NCBI RefSeq assembly: GCF_003339815.1
Contig: NZ_PPTT01000003.1
Span: 62,001-126,000 of the forward strand
Length of the DNA: 64,000 nt
Origin: Eggerthella sinensis
GTDB lineage: Bacteria > Actinomycetota > Coriobacteriia > Coriobacteriales > Eggerthellaceae
Reading direction: 5' to 3'
Positions within the stretch are counted from its first letter, which is position 1; each line of letters begins with the position of its first letter. Position numbers and translations under genes: made by a program. The notes beneath the pieces were generated by a model, which was given only the letters and a program-made list of their open reading frames with translations, made no database searches and had not been told where the DNA came from. Of this stretch, positions 40,368 through 48,962 are shown in pieces.

Positions 40368-42938
40368 GTGGCGAAAAGAGGATATCGAGACTTGATTCTT
40401 CGTGGTCGCACGAGAGCATTCCTCTCGGCGATACTTGTCTGCATCCTCATTGCATGCATGCCTCTCGGATCGAGCACGGCGCTCGCCCAAAACGAGAAGA
40501 GTGAGACACCGGCCGCCCAACGCGTTATAAAAGTGGGCTACATGGATCATGAAGGCTCGCTTTCGCAAAACGAGGATGGGACGTACTCAGGCTACACGTA
40601 CGACTACCTGATGCGCATCGCTCAGTTCACCGGCTGGACGTACGAATTCGTCGAAGCCGAAGGCGAGACCGGCAACGATCAAGCTATCAACCTCATGGAA
40701 ATGCTCGACAACGGAGAAGTGGACATCGAGGGCGGCATGACGTACAGCCCTGCGCTCGGCGAAATGTACGAATATCCCGAGAACAGCTACGGCGCGGCTC
40801 ACACTTCGCTGTTCGTACTGAACTCGGGCGCCACCGTGTCGCAAACCGACCTGTTTACGCAGGAAGAGCTCCGCGTCGCCATCAACGCCACCGCCAAGAA
40901 GCGACGCGCGGAACTTGAATATTTCTGCCAGCAAAACGGAATCAACCTCGTCACCGTCGATTGCACGAGCACCGAGGAGATGCTCGAGAAAGTGGAAGCG
41001 GGAGAAGCCGACACGTTCCTAGAAATCGATATCAACATTTACCCGAATGCGCACATCGTCGCTTCGTTCGCCGAACGACCCTACTTCTTCGCCGGACCGA
41101 AGGGCGACCGCACCATTATCGACGAGATCGATGCCACCATCCAGCGCATCAACGAGAGCAATCCGACGTTGCAGGACAACCTGTACGACAAGTATTTCAT
41201 GAAATCCGAGACCAACTTCACCCTCACCGACGAGGAGAAGGAATACTCGCGTCAGCACGAGACGCTGCGCGTGGGTATCATCTCTGAAAAGGCGCCGCTC
41301 CAAACGTTCAACGAGCAGACCGGCGAGTTCAAGGGCGTCACCAAGGGAGTGCTCGACTACCTAACTCAAAATTCAGGGCTCTCGTTCGAGATCGTCGAGA
41401 TACCGCGCTCGGACGATCTCGCAGCCGCTATTCGCGATGCAGATGTCGACATCGTCGGCGGCATCAACGACACCGGCACCGAATCCAAAGAGCTTGGCGT
41501 TTCGCTGACCGCTCCTTACATGTCCACCTCCTCGCTGCTTGTGTACAACAAGTTCGTCGACCCCGACGATCTCAAAAACAAGAAGCTCGCGTTGCCGTGG
41601 GAATCCGCCGCCCTCGCCCCCGAGGGTGCCGACGTCGTCGTGTACGATACGCTCGAGGAGTGTTTCGAGGCGGTCAACGCAGGGAAGGCCGACTACACGT
41701 ACGGCACGTCGTACACCACGCCCTACTACCTCAGCATCGACAACTTGACGAACCTGCTCTATCTGCCGGCCTCGACGCAATCGATCGACATCTGCTTCGG
41801 TGTGGTTCAGCCGGTCGAGCCCGAGCTGCTCGTCATCATCAACAAGTCGCTGCGCGATCTCAGCACCGCCGAACTCGATTCCATCATTTACGATAATTCC
41901 CTCATTGACCAGGGAGAACAGATCAACCTGTTCATCGGTGACCACTTGCTGGAATTCGCCCTCGGTTTCATATCGCTCCTGGTCATTATCATCGTGCTGC
42001 TTATGTTGTACTTGCGTTCGCGCGTTGTTGCCGCACGCACCGTGCGCGAGGAGAATCTTCGTTTCCAGGAGCTGTACCGCCTGGCCAACGAGCAGTTCTT
42101 CGAGTACTCCATCAAGACGGACACGCTACGCATTTCGAAGTCGAAAAATGCGCTCAGCGGCTTCCCTGACATAGCGGCCGAATCCGACGAAAAGTCGTCG
42201 TACCTCTCAGTCGACAATGCGCGCGAACGCATCCGTGCGAACGGAAGCCCCGAGCTGCTCGACGCGTTCACCTCGCCTGCTCATTCCGTCACCGAAGTAC
42301 TGTGCAGCACGGGCGACGATACACGACAATGGCTGCGCATCACGTCGCACTTCGTGGAGGATGACGCCGGCAAGCCCATTTCGGTCATCGGAAAGATTGC
42401 AAACATCGACGACGAGATGCGCGAGAAGATGGACTTGTCCGAGCGGGCGCACCATGACGGCCTTACTAGCTTGCTGAACTGGAAAACCTTCCAGGAGAAA
42501 GCGGGCGCGCTGCTGGTCACCGGCAACGCCGGTGCGCTGCTGGTGGTAGACACTGACGACTTCAAGAGCGTCAACGACACCTACGGCCACCTCGCGGGCG
42601 ATGGCGCGCTGCAAAAGACCGCGGAAGCGCTCACGCAAGCATTCCGCCCCCAAGACCTCATCGGTCGCTTGGGCGGCGACGAGTTCGCCATCTGCGTCGA
42701 CGGGCCCATCGACCTCGAACGCCTGCAGCAGGCATGCGCCGGCATCGTCGAGCGCGGCGTGATGTTCCCCGATCAGAACGGTGAGGATCGCACGGTGACC
42801 CTGAGCATCGGCGGGGTGAAGCTGGATGGCAAGGCCGACTCGTATCAGAGCGCCTACCGTCAAGCCGACAAGGCCCTCTACCGCGCTAAGGCGGACGGCA
42901 AAGACCGCTACGTCATCGAAGAATACCGGCCGGACTAG
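40368..42938 (+). CDS. Receptor-type diguanylate cyclase with two solute-binding domains
   Basis: 856 residues, GTG start with a weak ribosome site. A signal peptide (about 18-41, ending ALAQ) is followed by two family-3 solute-binding domains (about 49-285 and 298-520), a membrane helix (526-550), a PAS-like segment (about 560-690) and a C-terminal GGDEF domain with RLGGDEFAIC at about 766. The outer domains resemble amino-acid-binding proteins (VIKVGYMDHEGS and TLRVGIISEKAP). It probably turns an extracellular solute signal into c-di-GMP. The type IV pilus operon that converges on its 3' end is a plausible output (inference). Confidence 0.88.
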   Translation: MAKRGYRDLILRGRTRAFLSAILVCILIACMPLGSSTALAQNEKSETPAAQRVIKVGYMDHEGSLSQNEDGTYSGYTYDYLMRIAQFTGWTYEFVEAEGETGNDQAINLMEMLDNGEVDIEGGMTYSPALGEMYEYPENSYGAAHTSLFVLNSGATVSQTDLFTQEELRVAINATAKKRRAELEYFCQQNGINLVTVDCTSTEEMLEKVEAGEADTFLEIDINIYPNAHIVASFAERPYFFAGPKGDRTIIDEIDATIQRINESNPTLQDNLYDKYFMKSETNFTLTDEEKEYSRQHETLRVGIISEKAPLQTFNEQTGEFKGVTKGVLDYLTQNSGLSFEIVEIPRSDDLAAAIRDADVDIVGGINDTGTESKELGVSLTAPYMSTSSLLVYNKFVDPDDLKNKKLALPWESAALAPEGADVVVYDTLEECFEAVNAGKADYTYGTSYTTPYYLSIDNLTNLLYLPASTQSIDICFGVVQPVEPELLVIINKSLRDLSTAELDSIIYDNSLIDQGEQINLFIGDHLLEFALGFISLLVIIIVLLMLYLRSRVVAARTVREENLRFQELYRLANEQFFEYSIKTDTLRISKSKNALSGFPDIAAESDEKSSYLSVDNARERIRANGSPELLDAFTSPAHSVTEVLCSTGDDTRQWLRITSHFVEDDAGKPISVIGKIANIDDEMREKMDLSERAHHDGLTSLLNWKTFQEKAGALLVTGNAGALLVVDTDDFKSVNDTYGHLAGDGALQKTAEALTQAFRPQDLIGRLGGDEFAICVDGPIDLERLQQACAGIVERGVMFPDQNGEDRTVTLSIGGVKLDGKADSYQSAYRQADKALYRAKADGKDRYVIEEYRPD

Positions 42939-42952
42939 AACCGCGTAGCACG

Positions 42953-42994
42953 GGATCCTTCGACTCCGCGCTACGCGCTCCGCTCAGGATGACA
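42953..42994. repeat. Short dispersed repeat, long copy
   Basis: GGATCCTTCGACTCCGCG continues through a GC dyad to GCTCAGGATGACA. A shorter version lies at 59196. ATCCT/AGGAT and the inner GCGC pairs can form a hairpin, here placed between two convergent genes. Confidence 0.55.
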
Positions 42995-42998
42995 AGGG

Positions 42999-43601
42999 CT
43001 ACTTGTTGTCTTTTTCCACGAGGCCGCTCGTGTTGGTGGCACCGTTGATGGTTTCGAGGTAGGTCACGCTGAGGGTTGCACTCACGCTGCTGACGCTTCC
43101 GTTCGCAAGGAGGTCACCCGTCAGCGAGATGTCGTTGATCTGGCAGCGATACTTCCCGTTTTCCAGCTCGCGCACCACGGTGAGAGCCGACGCGTAGTCC
43201 GGCACGGTGAACGACACCGTCACCGGGCGGCGCACCAGCTGCCCTTCAAGCGTGGGCTGCCCGAACGAAAGGTTGTACGTCGTGGCGCTTTGCAGCAGCG
43301 CATTCAGCTCGTCGAGCTCGCTGCGGATGTTGTCGTACACCGCAACCTCGGGTAGGTTCTCGTTGTCGCCAAGCGCCGCGAGTTCCTCCTGCATGCGAGT
43401 GCGCGCGACGGCCAGCGATTCCTGCACGTCCGTGCTCGCCTCGATTTGCGCGAGCTGCTGATTGTTGGCCGCCACGGTGTCGGCGACGTTCTTGATCACG
43501 AGGAAGTAATAGCAGGCCACGATCACGAGCACCGCCAGAATCAAAATGAGCACCGTCTCGCGGGTGGAGAAAGAACGGTTCAAGATGCTACGCCGCGCCA
43601 T
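42999..43601 (-). CDS. pilO: PilO-like type IV pilus inner-membrane assembly protein
   Basis: 200 residues from the ATG at 43601 (GAGGGGG upstream). One N-terminal membrane helix (about 15-36), a coiled-coil stretch, and a C-terminal ferredoxin-like domain (VRRPVTVSFTVPDYASALTV onwards). Position after pilM and pilN, with a 14-base overlap, supports PilO. It is the last gene of the pilus operon and converges on the diguanylate cyclase gene. Confidence 0.8.
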   Translation of the reverse strand: MARRSILNRSFSTRETVLILILAVLVIVACYYFLVIKNVADTVAANNQQLAQIEASTDVQESLAVARTRMQEELAALGDNENLPEVAVYDNIRSELDELNALLQSATTYNLSFGQPTLEGQLVRRPVTVSFTVPDYASALTVVRELENGKYRCQINDISLTGDLLANGSVSSVSATLSVTYLETINGATNTSGLVEKDNK

Positions 43602-44232
43602 TGCTGGCCCCCTCTCCCTCAGCAGACTGGTCGTTCTCGGTATCGTTCGCTCCCTTGAACACAATCTGGATGGTTGCCGACGTGCTGCTATCGTTTTCGC
43701 CCTGAGCGGTGGAAACCGTCACGTGCGACACGCGCTTGTCGGTTTCAAGGTTCTCGACGAGCGCCGATATCTGGTTCAGATCCGCGCCGAGGCACGTGAC
43801 CGTGGCCGTGTTGCCCACCACACGCAGCGAGGAGAGGTAGCCCACGTCCATAACCTTCTGCTGCAGCAGGTCGAGCACGGTGTCGCGATCGGTCAGGTCC
43901 TGCTCTTCCGAGGTCAGGCCGGGCACCACATAGCGATCGTACTGCGCGTTCAATTCGGCGTAATCGGCGTTTTCAGCCGTGAGTGCATCGAGCCGCGCCT
44001 GCGCAGCGGCCACGTCGTTGCTACTCGCCATGCTGCTTGCCAAGGGATCGACTACGGCGAACTTCGCGAATATGCCAATGAGCACGAGCGCGATAACGAA
44101 CAGCGCCAGCTGCACCACCAAATTGCCGCGCGTCCTCTCGGTATCGACGAGGTTGATCGACGTCTTGGTGGGATAGGTGGGCGCCTTGCCTCGCTTGAGC
44201 GACCCCAGCGACACATCCTGTTTCAGATTCAT
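43588..44232 (-). CDS. pilN: PilN-like type IV pilus assembly protein
   Basis: 214 residues, GGGGAGG upstream. A short cytoplasmic N-terminus contains SINLVDTERTR, matching the INL segment by which PilN docks on PilM. A membrane helix (about 40-62), a helical coil and a C-terminal alpha/beta domain follow; the tail is acidic. It starts two bases after the pilM stop. Confidence 0.82.
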   Translation of the reverse strand: MNLKQDVSLGSLKRGKAPTYPTKTSINLVDTERTRGNLVVQLALFVIALVLIGIFAKFAVVDPLASSMASSNDVAAAQARLDALTAENADYAELNAQYDRYVVPGLTSEEQDLTDRDTVLDLLQQKVMDVGYLSSLRVVGNTATVTCLGADLNQISALVENLETDKRVSHVTVSTAQGENDSSTSATIQIVFKGANDTENDQSAEGEGASNGAA

Positions 44233-44234
44233 GG

Positions 44235-45230
44235 CTACCTCCCCACCTTCATGGTTGCGCCGATGGCGGCAGGGCAGCGAATAGTTTCTTCCGCCGAAAC
44301 CTTCGAAGAGGGCAGCACGTCGGTAATCGAGGATACGCGGATGTCCGCATGGTCGGCAACCGCTTCGACAAGCGGAACGAGCAGCGATCCGCCGCCGCAG
44401 CAGTACGCGGCCTCGATGGTGGTGTTCGGGTTGTTGAAGCCGTAGAAGTTGAGCGCACGGCCAATTTCAACCGCGATCGACTGGTACACGCCGCGGACGG
44501 CTTCGGAGGTTTGCGAGTTTTCGAAATTGGAGCGTTTATACTGGTCGGCAACGTGTTCGTCAACGCCGAACTCGTGCGCGATAGCGCGGTCGATGTCGAT
44601 GCCGCCAATCTCGATGACGCGCGCAACGTCGTACGCGCCATCGAGGAAGAAGTGCAGCTTGGTCACGTGGTGCGAGAAGTCGATGACGCAGCAGTTCGCG
44701 AGCGCGTTCGGATTGCCGCCCACGAGGTTTTGGTACGCCGCCTGTTCGGGCAGCGCAACGCGCAGGTGCAGACCAGCGCGACGAAACATCTCGGTATAAT
44801 CGGCAATGGCCTGCTTCGGCGCGGCGACGGCCAGCAGCTCCATGCCCTCCGGCACGCCGTCGGGGCCCGCCTGCATGCCGAGCATCGCGTAATCGTATAC
44901 GTAGCGGTCCTTGCCTTGCGAAATGTAGTCGCGAAATTCGTAAGGAAGGTTGAGCTGCAGCTCTTTTTCGGTCATGGCCGGAAGCGACAAGCGACGAAAC
45001 AGGCTGTCGGTGCCCGGCACGACGAATGCGGCGTCCTTCGGCACGCCGCCTGTGTTTTTCACGACGCTCTTGATGAGATCGGCCATCGCATCGTGGCTGA
45101 CCACACGGCCATCCACCACAAGACCGTCGGGAAGCGTTTCAATCGCAACTTTGCTTACGGTTGCACCGTCGCAAACCGCCAGCTTGATGCTGCTATCCCC
45201 AATGTCAACGCCCGTGTACGTTTTACCCAT
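44235..45230 (-). CDS. pilM: PilM-like actin-fold pilus assembly protein
   Basis: 331 residues. The actin-type phosphate loop GVDIGDSSIKLAVCDG is at the N-terminus, with NCCVIDFSHHVTKLHFF and EAAYCCGGGSLLVPLVEA as further nucleotide-site segments. It is cytoplasmic and links the PilN/PilO pair to the motor. GAAAGGA precedes the start. Confidence 0.88.
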   Translation of the reverse strand: MGKTYTGVDIGDSSIKLAVCDGATVSKVAIETLPDGLVVDGRVVSHDAMADLIKSVVKNTGGVPKDAAFVVPGTDSLFRRLSLPAMTEKELQLNLPYEFRDYISQGKDRYVYDYAMLGMQAGPDGVPEGMELLAVAAPKQAIADYTEMFRRAGLHLRVALPEQAAYQNLVGGNPNALANCCVIDFSHHVTKLHFFLDGAYDVARVIEIGGIDIDRAIAHEFGVDEHVADQYKRSNFENSQTSEAVRGVYQSIAVEIGRALNFYGFNNPNTTIEAAYCCGGGSLLVPLVEAVADHADIRVSSITDVLPSSKVSAEETIRCPAAIGATMKVGR

Positions 45231-45263
45231 GCGGCGCGTTTCCTTTCAACCGCTGCGTACCTG

Positions 45264-46145
45264 TCAGAACAACCCCGCATACCACGTGAGAATAGTCGGC
45301 CCCGCCAGCAACGTAAACGTCGTTGCCGCGGCGATGGCCGGCCCAAACGGGATCGCTCTTGTCCGGACGCTTTCGCCCTCGGCTGAAGAGGACGGAGCCG
45401 AAAGCCCCTGGACAAGAGCAAACACCAAGCCCATCACACACGCCACCAGCAAGTTGAGCAACGACCCTGCCAGTCCCAAGAACAACCCCACCATGAACAG
45501 CAACTTCACGTCGCCGCCCCCGAGGGACGTACGCTTCGTCACCATATCGAACACGAGCGACATCACCAGCACGCCGCCGCCAACCACCACGGCGCCCGCA
45601 ATGCCGTCAAGCGCCACCGCGCCACCCGGATGAATCCAGCTGGCAAACAAGCTGCCAACCGAGAAGGCATCCGCGCTCGGCGTGGGCATGAACCAGATAG
45701 AAACGAGCCACAGCGCGCACCCCGCAAGCACGAACCCGTTCGGAATGGTGAACGTGTCCAGGTCGATGAGCGCAACCGCCATGAGGATGCAGATGAGCAC
45801 CAGGTAGGTTGCCGTCTGCACCGAGATGCCGTAGCGCACGGCCATCGCCATGAACAACGCCGCCATGAGCACTTCGACGATCACGTAGCGGGGACTGACC
45901 TTCGTGCCGCAATGACGGCACCGGCCGCGCAGCACGAGCCACGAGACAATCGGGATCAGGTCGGGCACGCCCAGCACATGGTCGCACGTCGTGCAATGGC
46001 TGCGGCCAGCCAACACGCTTTCGCCGTTGGCCCGCCGCCACGCCAGGCAGTTCACGAAACTTCCCAAGCAAGCACCGAGTACGGCGGCGATCCCCAAAAG
46101 GATCGCCGCCTGCACCGGAGTTAGGATGCTGAAAGGGAGGGTCAC
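45264..46145 (-). CDS. pilD: Prepilin leader peptidase
   Basis: 293 residues, GTG start seven bases after the pilin stop. The N-terminal methyltransferase part has GSFVNCLAWR and two CxxC pairs (CTTC and CRHC). The aspartic protease residues are in ALIDLDTFTIPN and GGGDVKLLFMVG. It cleaves and N-methylates the pilin and the minor pilins encoded in the same operon. Confidence 0.93.
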   Translation of the reverse strand: MTLPFSILTPVQAAILLGIAAVLGACLGSFVNCLAWRRANGESVLAGRSHCTTCDHVLGVPDLIPIVSWLVLRGRCRHCGTKVSPRYVIVEVLMAALFMAMAVRYGISVQTATYLVLICILMAVALIDLDTFTIPNGFVLAGCALWLVSIWFMPTPSADAFSVGSLFASWIHPGGAVALDGIAGAVVVGGGVLVMSLVFDMVTKRTSLGGGDVKLLFMVGLFLGLAGSLLNLLVACVMGLVFALVQGLSAPSSSAEGESVRTRAIPFGPAIAAATTFTLLAGPTILTWYAGLF

Positions 46146-46152
46146 GGACTTA

Positions 46153-46575
46153 CTAACCGGTAACCTTATCTCCCTTTATTTTAACGCTTACAGCCTCACC
46201 GTCAGCGCTAGCCGCAATTGCCGCACCAAGAGTCTTCGCAGCATCATCGGACAAGCCGCCCGTAACATCCGTTGCTCCAGCAATTTCAGTCTTACCAAAA
46301 TCGGTAACATTGCCGTTTTTATCAACTTTTGCATAGAAGGTAACTTCCGAGGTCTTGTCGGTAATAGTAGTATCCGTCAGATATGCAGAAGTCGCTTCAG
46401 ACTGAATGGATCGTCCAGCCGAACGACCAACAGCCATATTTGCACTATCCATTGCACTCGTAAACACAGGTATTGCCACGGCCACGAGAACCATAATGAT
46501 CGCAACTACGATCAGCAGCTCGGCGAGCGTGAAGCCGCCACGATCCTCTCTTACCCTCTTTATCATCTCTTTCAC
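46153..46575 (-). CDS. pilA: Type IV prepilin (probable major pilin)
   Basis: 140 residues from GTG at 46575 with AAAGGA upstream; ATG at 46566 is the alternative. The class III leader ends RGG, with cleavage before FTLAELLIVVAIIMVLVAVA and Glu at +5. The mature protein is about 126 residues with a C-terminal domain rich in Ala, Thr, Lys and Asp and no cysteines. The coding sequence is visibly AT-richer than the motor genes around it, as expected of an exposed, fast-changing protein. It lies 102 bases after pilC. Confidence 0.87.
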   Translation of the reverse strand: MKEMIKRVREDRGGFTLAELLIVVAIIMVLVAVAIPVFTSAMDSANMAVGRSAGRSIQSEATSAYLTDTTITDKTSEVTFYAKVDKNGNVTDFGKTEIAGATDVTGGLSDDAAKTLGAAIAASADGEAVSVKIKGDKVTG

Positions 46576-46677
46576 AGTTTGATCCTTTCTCGTTGCCCGA
46601 GCCATCCAGGCTCGAACCTCATCCCGCTTCTCTCTGCACGATGTTTCAATTTCGACACCCCCGGGTGCCATAAAATG

Positions 46678-47886
46678 CTACATCGCAGCATACAACGAAA
46701 ACATGGGCAAATACAGGGCGATAACGATGAATCCGGCGAACACGGCCATGAGCACCAATAAAGCGGGTTCCATCAGGGAAAGCGCCTTGTCGGTCACGCG
46801 CTGCGTCTCGTCGTCGTAAAACGTTCCCATCGTCTCCAACGTGCCCTCGAGTTCACCGGTTTGCTCGCCCACCGTCGTCATCTCAACGAGTGTGCGCGGC
46901 AAGAAACTCGCCGCTTCCAACCCCTCGCCGAGCGTGCGGCCCTCTTCCAATCCGCCTTCCAAACGCCCCACTTCGCGCGACAAGGCATAGTTGCTCATCA
47001 CACGCGAGGTGATGGCCACGGCGCGCGTGATGGGTAGGCCGGCAGCAACCAGCATGCCCATCGTGTTCGCGAACTGCGCCGCGCCCGAATAGACGCCCAC
47101 CGTGCCCAGCACCGGCAGCTTCAGCTTGAGAACCGCGAACGCCATCTTGCCCGGTTCGGTGTTCGCGTACAGCTTAGCGCCCACGATAATCAATGCGATG
47201 ACCACCACGATAACCACGATGTTGTTCCGAACGAAATCGGAAGCATCAATCAAAAATTGAGTCATAGCGGGAGTGTCGGCGCCCAGCGACGAGATCATGC
47301 CCGTCATCGACGGGATAACCATGACCATCATGATGGCCACAACCACCACGGCGATGATGGCCACGAAAATCGGGTACGTCATGGCGCCTTGCACCTTCGC
47401 CGCCACTTTCGCACGCTTGTCATAGTAATCGTGCAGCCGCTCGAAGCTCTCGGGCAAATGCCCGCTCTCTTCACCAGCGCGAACCGTCTCGATGAACACG
47501 CGCGGCAGGTTCTCGCCCTTGTTGTGGAAGCTCTCCGCCAGGCCATGACCGGCCGAAACGTCTTCGGCAACCTCCGTCAGCACGCGCTTGAGATACTTGT
47601 CGTTCGTTTGATCGCGCACCAACGTCGTCGCGCGCGACATGGACAGGCCCGCGTTCAAAATGGTGGCGAACTGCGCGCACATGATGGCGATGTTTTTCTG
47701 CTTGGCCTTGGGCTTGGTGATGTCCATGGTGAGCAGGTTCTTGCCTTCGCGCACCTGCTTGACGCTTTGCACGACGCGGCACAGCTCGCGCGCTCGCTCC
47801 ATGGCCTCGATCTCGTCGAACGCCTCGACTACGCCGTCCACGCGTTCGCCGGAGATCGTTACTCCGGTGTAGGTAAAGGTGGGCAT
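46678..47886 (-). CDS. pilC: Type IV pilus inner-membrane platform protein
   Basis: 402 residues. Two GspF repeats (QFATILNAGLSMSRATTLVR and QFANTMGMLVAAGLPITRAV) with three membrane helices. The N-terminus starts FTYTGVTISGERVDG. The start overlaps the pilT stop by one base (TAATG). It couples the motor ATPases to the pilus base. Confidence 0.93.
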   Translation of the reverse strand: MPTFTYTGVTISGERVDGVVEAFDEIEAMERARELCRVVQSVKQVREGKNLLTMDITKPKAKQKNIAIMCAQFATILNAGLSMSRATTLVRDQTNDKYLKRVLTEVAEDVSAGHGLAESFHNKGENLPRVFIETVRAGEESGHLPESFERLHDYYDKRAKVAAKVQGAMTYPIFVAIIAVVVVAIMMVMVIPSMTGMISSLGADTPAMTQFLIDASDFVRNNIVVIVVVIALIIVGAKLYANTEPGKMAFAVLKLKLPVLGTVGVYSGAAQFANTMGMLVAAGLPITRAVAITSRVMSNYALSREVGRLEGGLEEGRTLGEGLEAASFLPRTLVEMTTVGEQTGELEGTLETMGTFYDDETQRVTDKALSLMEPALLVLMAVFAGFIVIALYLPMFSLYAAM

Positions 47887-48941
47887 TAGCGAAGATTCTT
47901 TCTCACGAAGTCGACGTCATGCGCGGCGCCGACGGCTGTCTCGGACGTGATCTCGCGGTTGCGCGCAAGCGCGATGAGCGCGTTGTCCATGGTCACGCTG
48001 CCCGCAGCGGCCGACGTGCCCAGGGCGCTTGCGATCTGCGGCGTTTTCCCCTCGCGGATGAGGTTGCGAATGGCCGGCGTCACCATCATGAGCTCGCAGG
48101 CGAGCGAGCGGCCCATGCCGTCGCGGCGCGGCAGCAGCTGCTGCGACAGCACCGCCACGAGCGACGTTGACAGCTGCATGCGAATCTGACGCTGCAGCCC
48201 TTCGGGGAACACGTCAACCATGCGGTCGATGGAGTCTGCGGCCGATTTCGTGTGGAGCGTCGCTAAGACGAAGTGGCCCGTTTCCGCTGCCGTGAGGGCC
48301 GTTTGGATGGTGTCGAGATCGCGCATCTCGCCGATGAGGATGATGTCGGGGTCCTCGCGCAGCACAGCGCGCAGGGCGTTGTGGTACGTTTCGGTGTCCT
48401 GCCCGATTTCACGCTGCGAAATGATGGATTGATCAGGCGTGTAGATGTACTCGATGGGATCTTCCATCGTGATGATGTTCTCGGCGCGCGTATGGTTGAT
48501 GGAGTCGATGAGCGCTGCAAGGGTGGTCGACTTGCCGCTGCCCGTCTCGCCCGTTACCACCACGATGCCGCGCTGAATGCGGGGGAACTCCATGACGGCG
48601 GGCGGCAGGCCCAGCGATTCGAGCGCGGGAATGCGATCGGACAGCAGGCGCAGCGCGGCGCTCACGTGCCCCTGCTGACGGAACAGGTTGATGCGCACAC
48701 GCACGTCGGCGATGGTATCGGCGCGGTCGAGCTCGCCGATGCGCTTGATGCGGTCGAAATCGCCTCCGGCCAGCTCACGGCCAAGCTGTTCGCAGTCGTC
48801 GTGCGACAGCGGAGCGTCCCCGTCGATGCCGGCGTCCATGAGGTGCCCGCCCACGCGGAACTTCACGGGCAGCCCGCACACAAGATGCACGTCCGACGCG
48901 TTCACCTGGTGCGCGAGGTCTATGATCTGCTCAACGTTCAT
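47886..48941 (-). CDS. pilT: Pilus retraction ATPase
   Basis: 351 residues. Walker A is VVTGETGSGKSTT, the Asp box DPDIILIGEMRDLDT, the His box GHFVLATLHT, and the C-terminal AIRNLIREGKTPQI motif separates PilT from PilB. A dedicated retraction motor suggests dynamic pili and thus possible twitching or DNA uptake. It lies 21 bases after pilB. Confidence 0.93.
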   Translation of the reverse strand: MNVEQIIDLAHQVNASDVHLVCGLPVKFRVGGHLMDAGIDGDAPLSHDDCEQLGRELAGGDFDRIKRIGELDRADTIADVRVRINLFRQQGHVSAALRLLSDRIPALESLGLPPAVMEFPRIQRGIVVVTGETGSGKSTTLAALIDSINHTRAENIITMEDPIEYIYTPDQSIISQREIGQDTETYHNALRAVLREDPDIILIGEMRDLDTIQTALTAAETGHFVLATLHTKSAADSIDRMVDVFPEGLQRQIRMQLSTSLVAVLSQQLLPRRDGMGRSLACELMMVTPAIRNLIREGKTPQIASALGTSAAAGSVTMDNALIALARNREITSETAVGAAHDVDFVRKNLR

Positions 48942-48962
48942 ATGGCTGAGATTCCTGTTCTC

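Noticed and set aside
46661-46672. CACCC/GGGTG hairpin between pilC and pilA as a terminator
   Set aside because: Only four or five pairs with a tiny loop and no U-tract; pilA is more likely transcribed with the operon, perhaps with an extra promoter.
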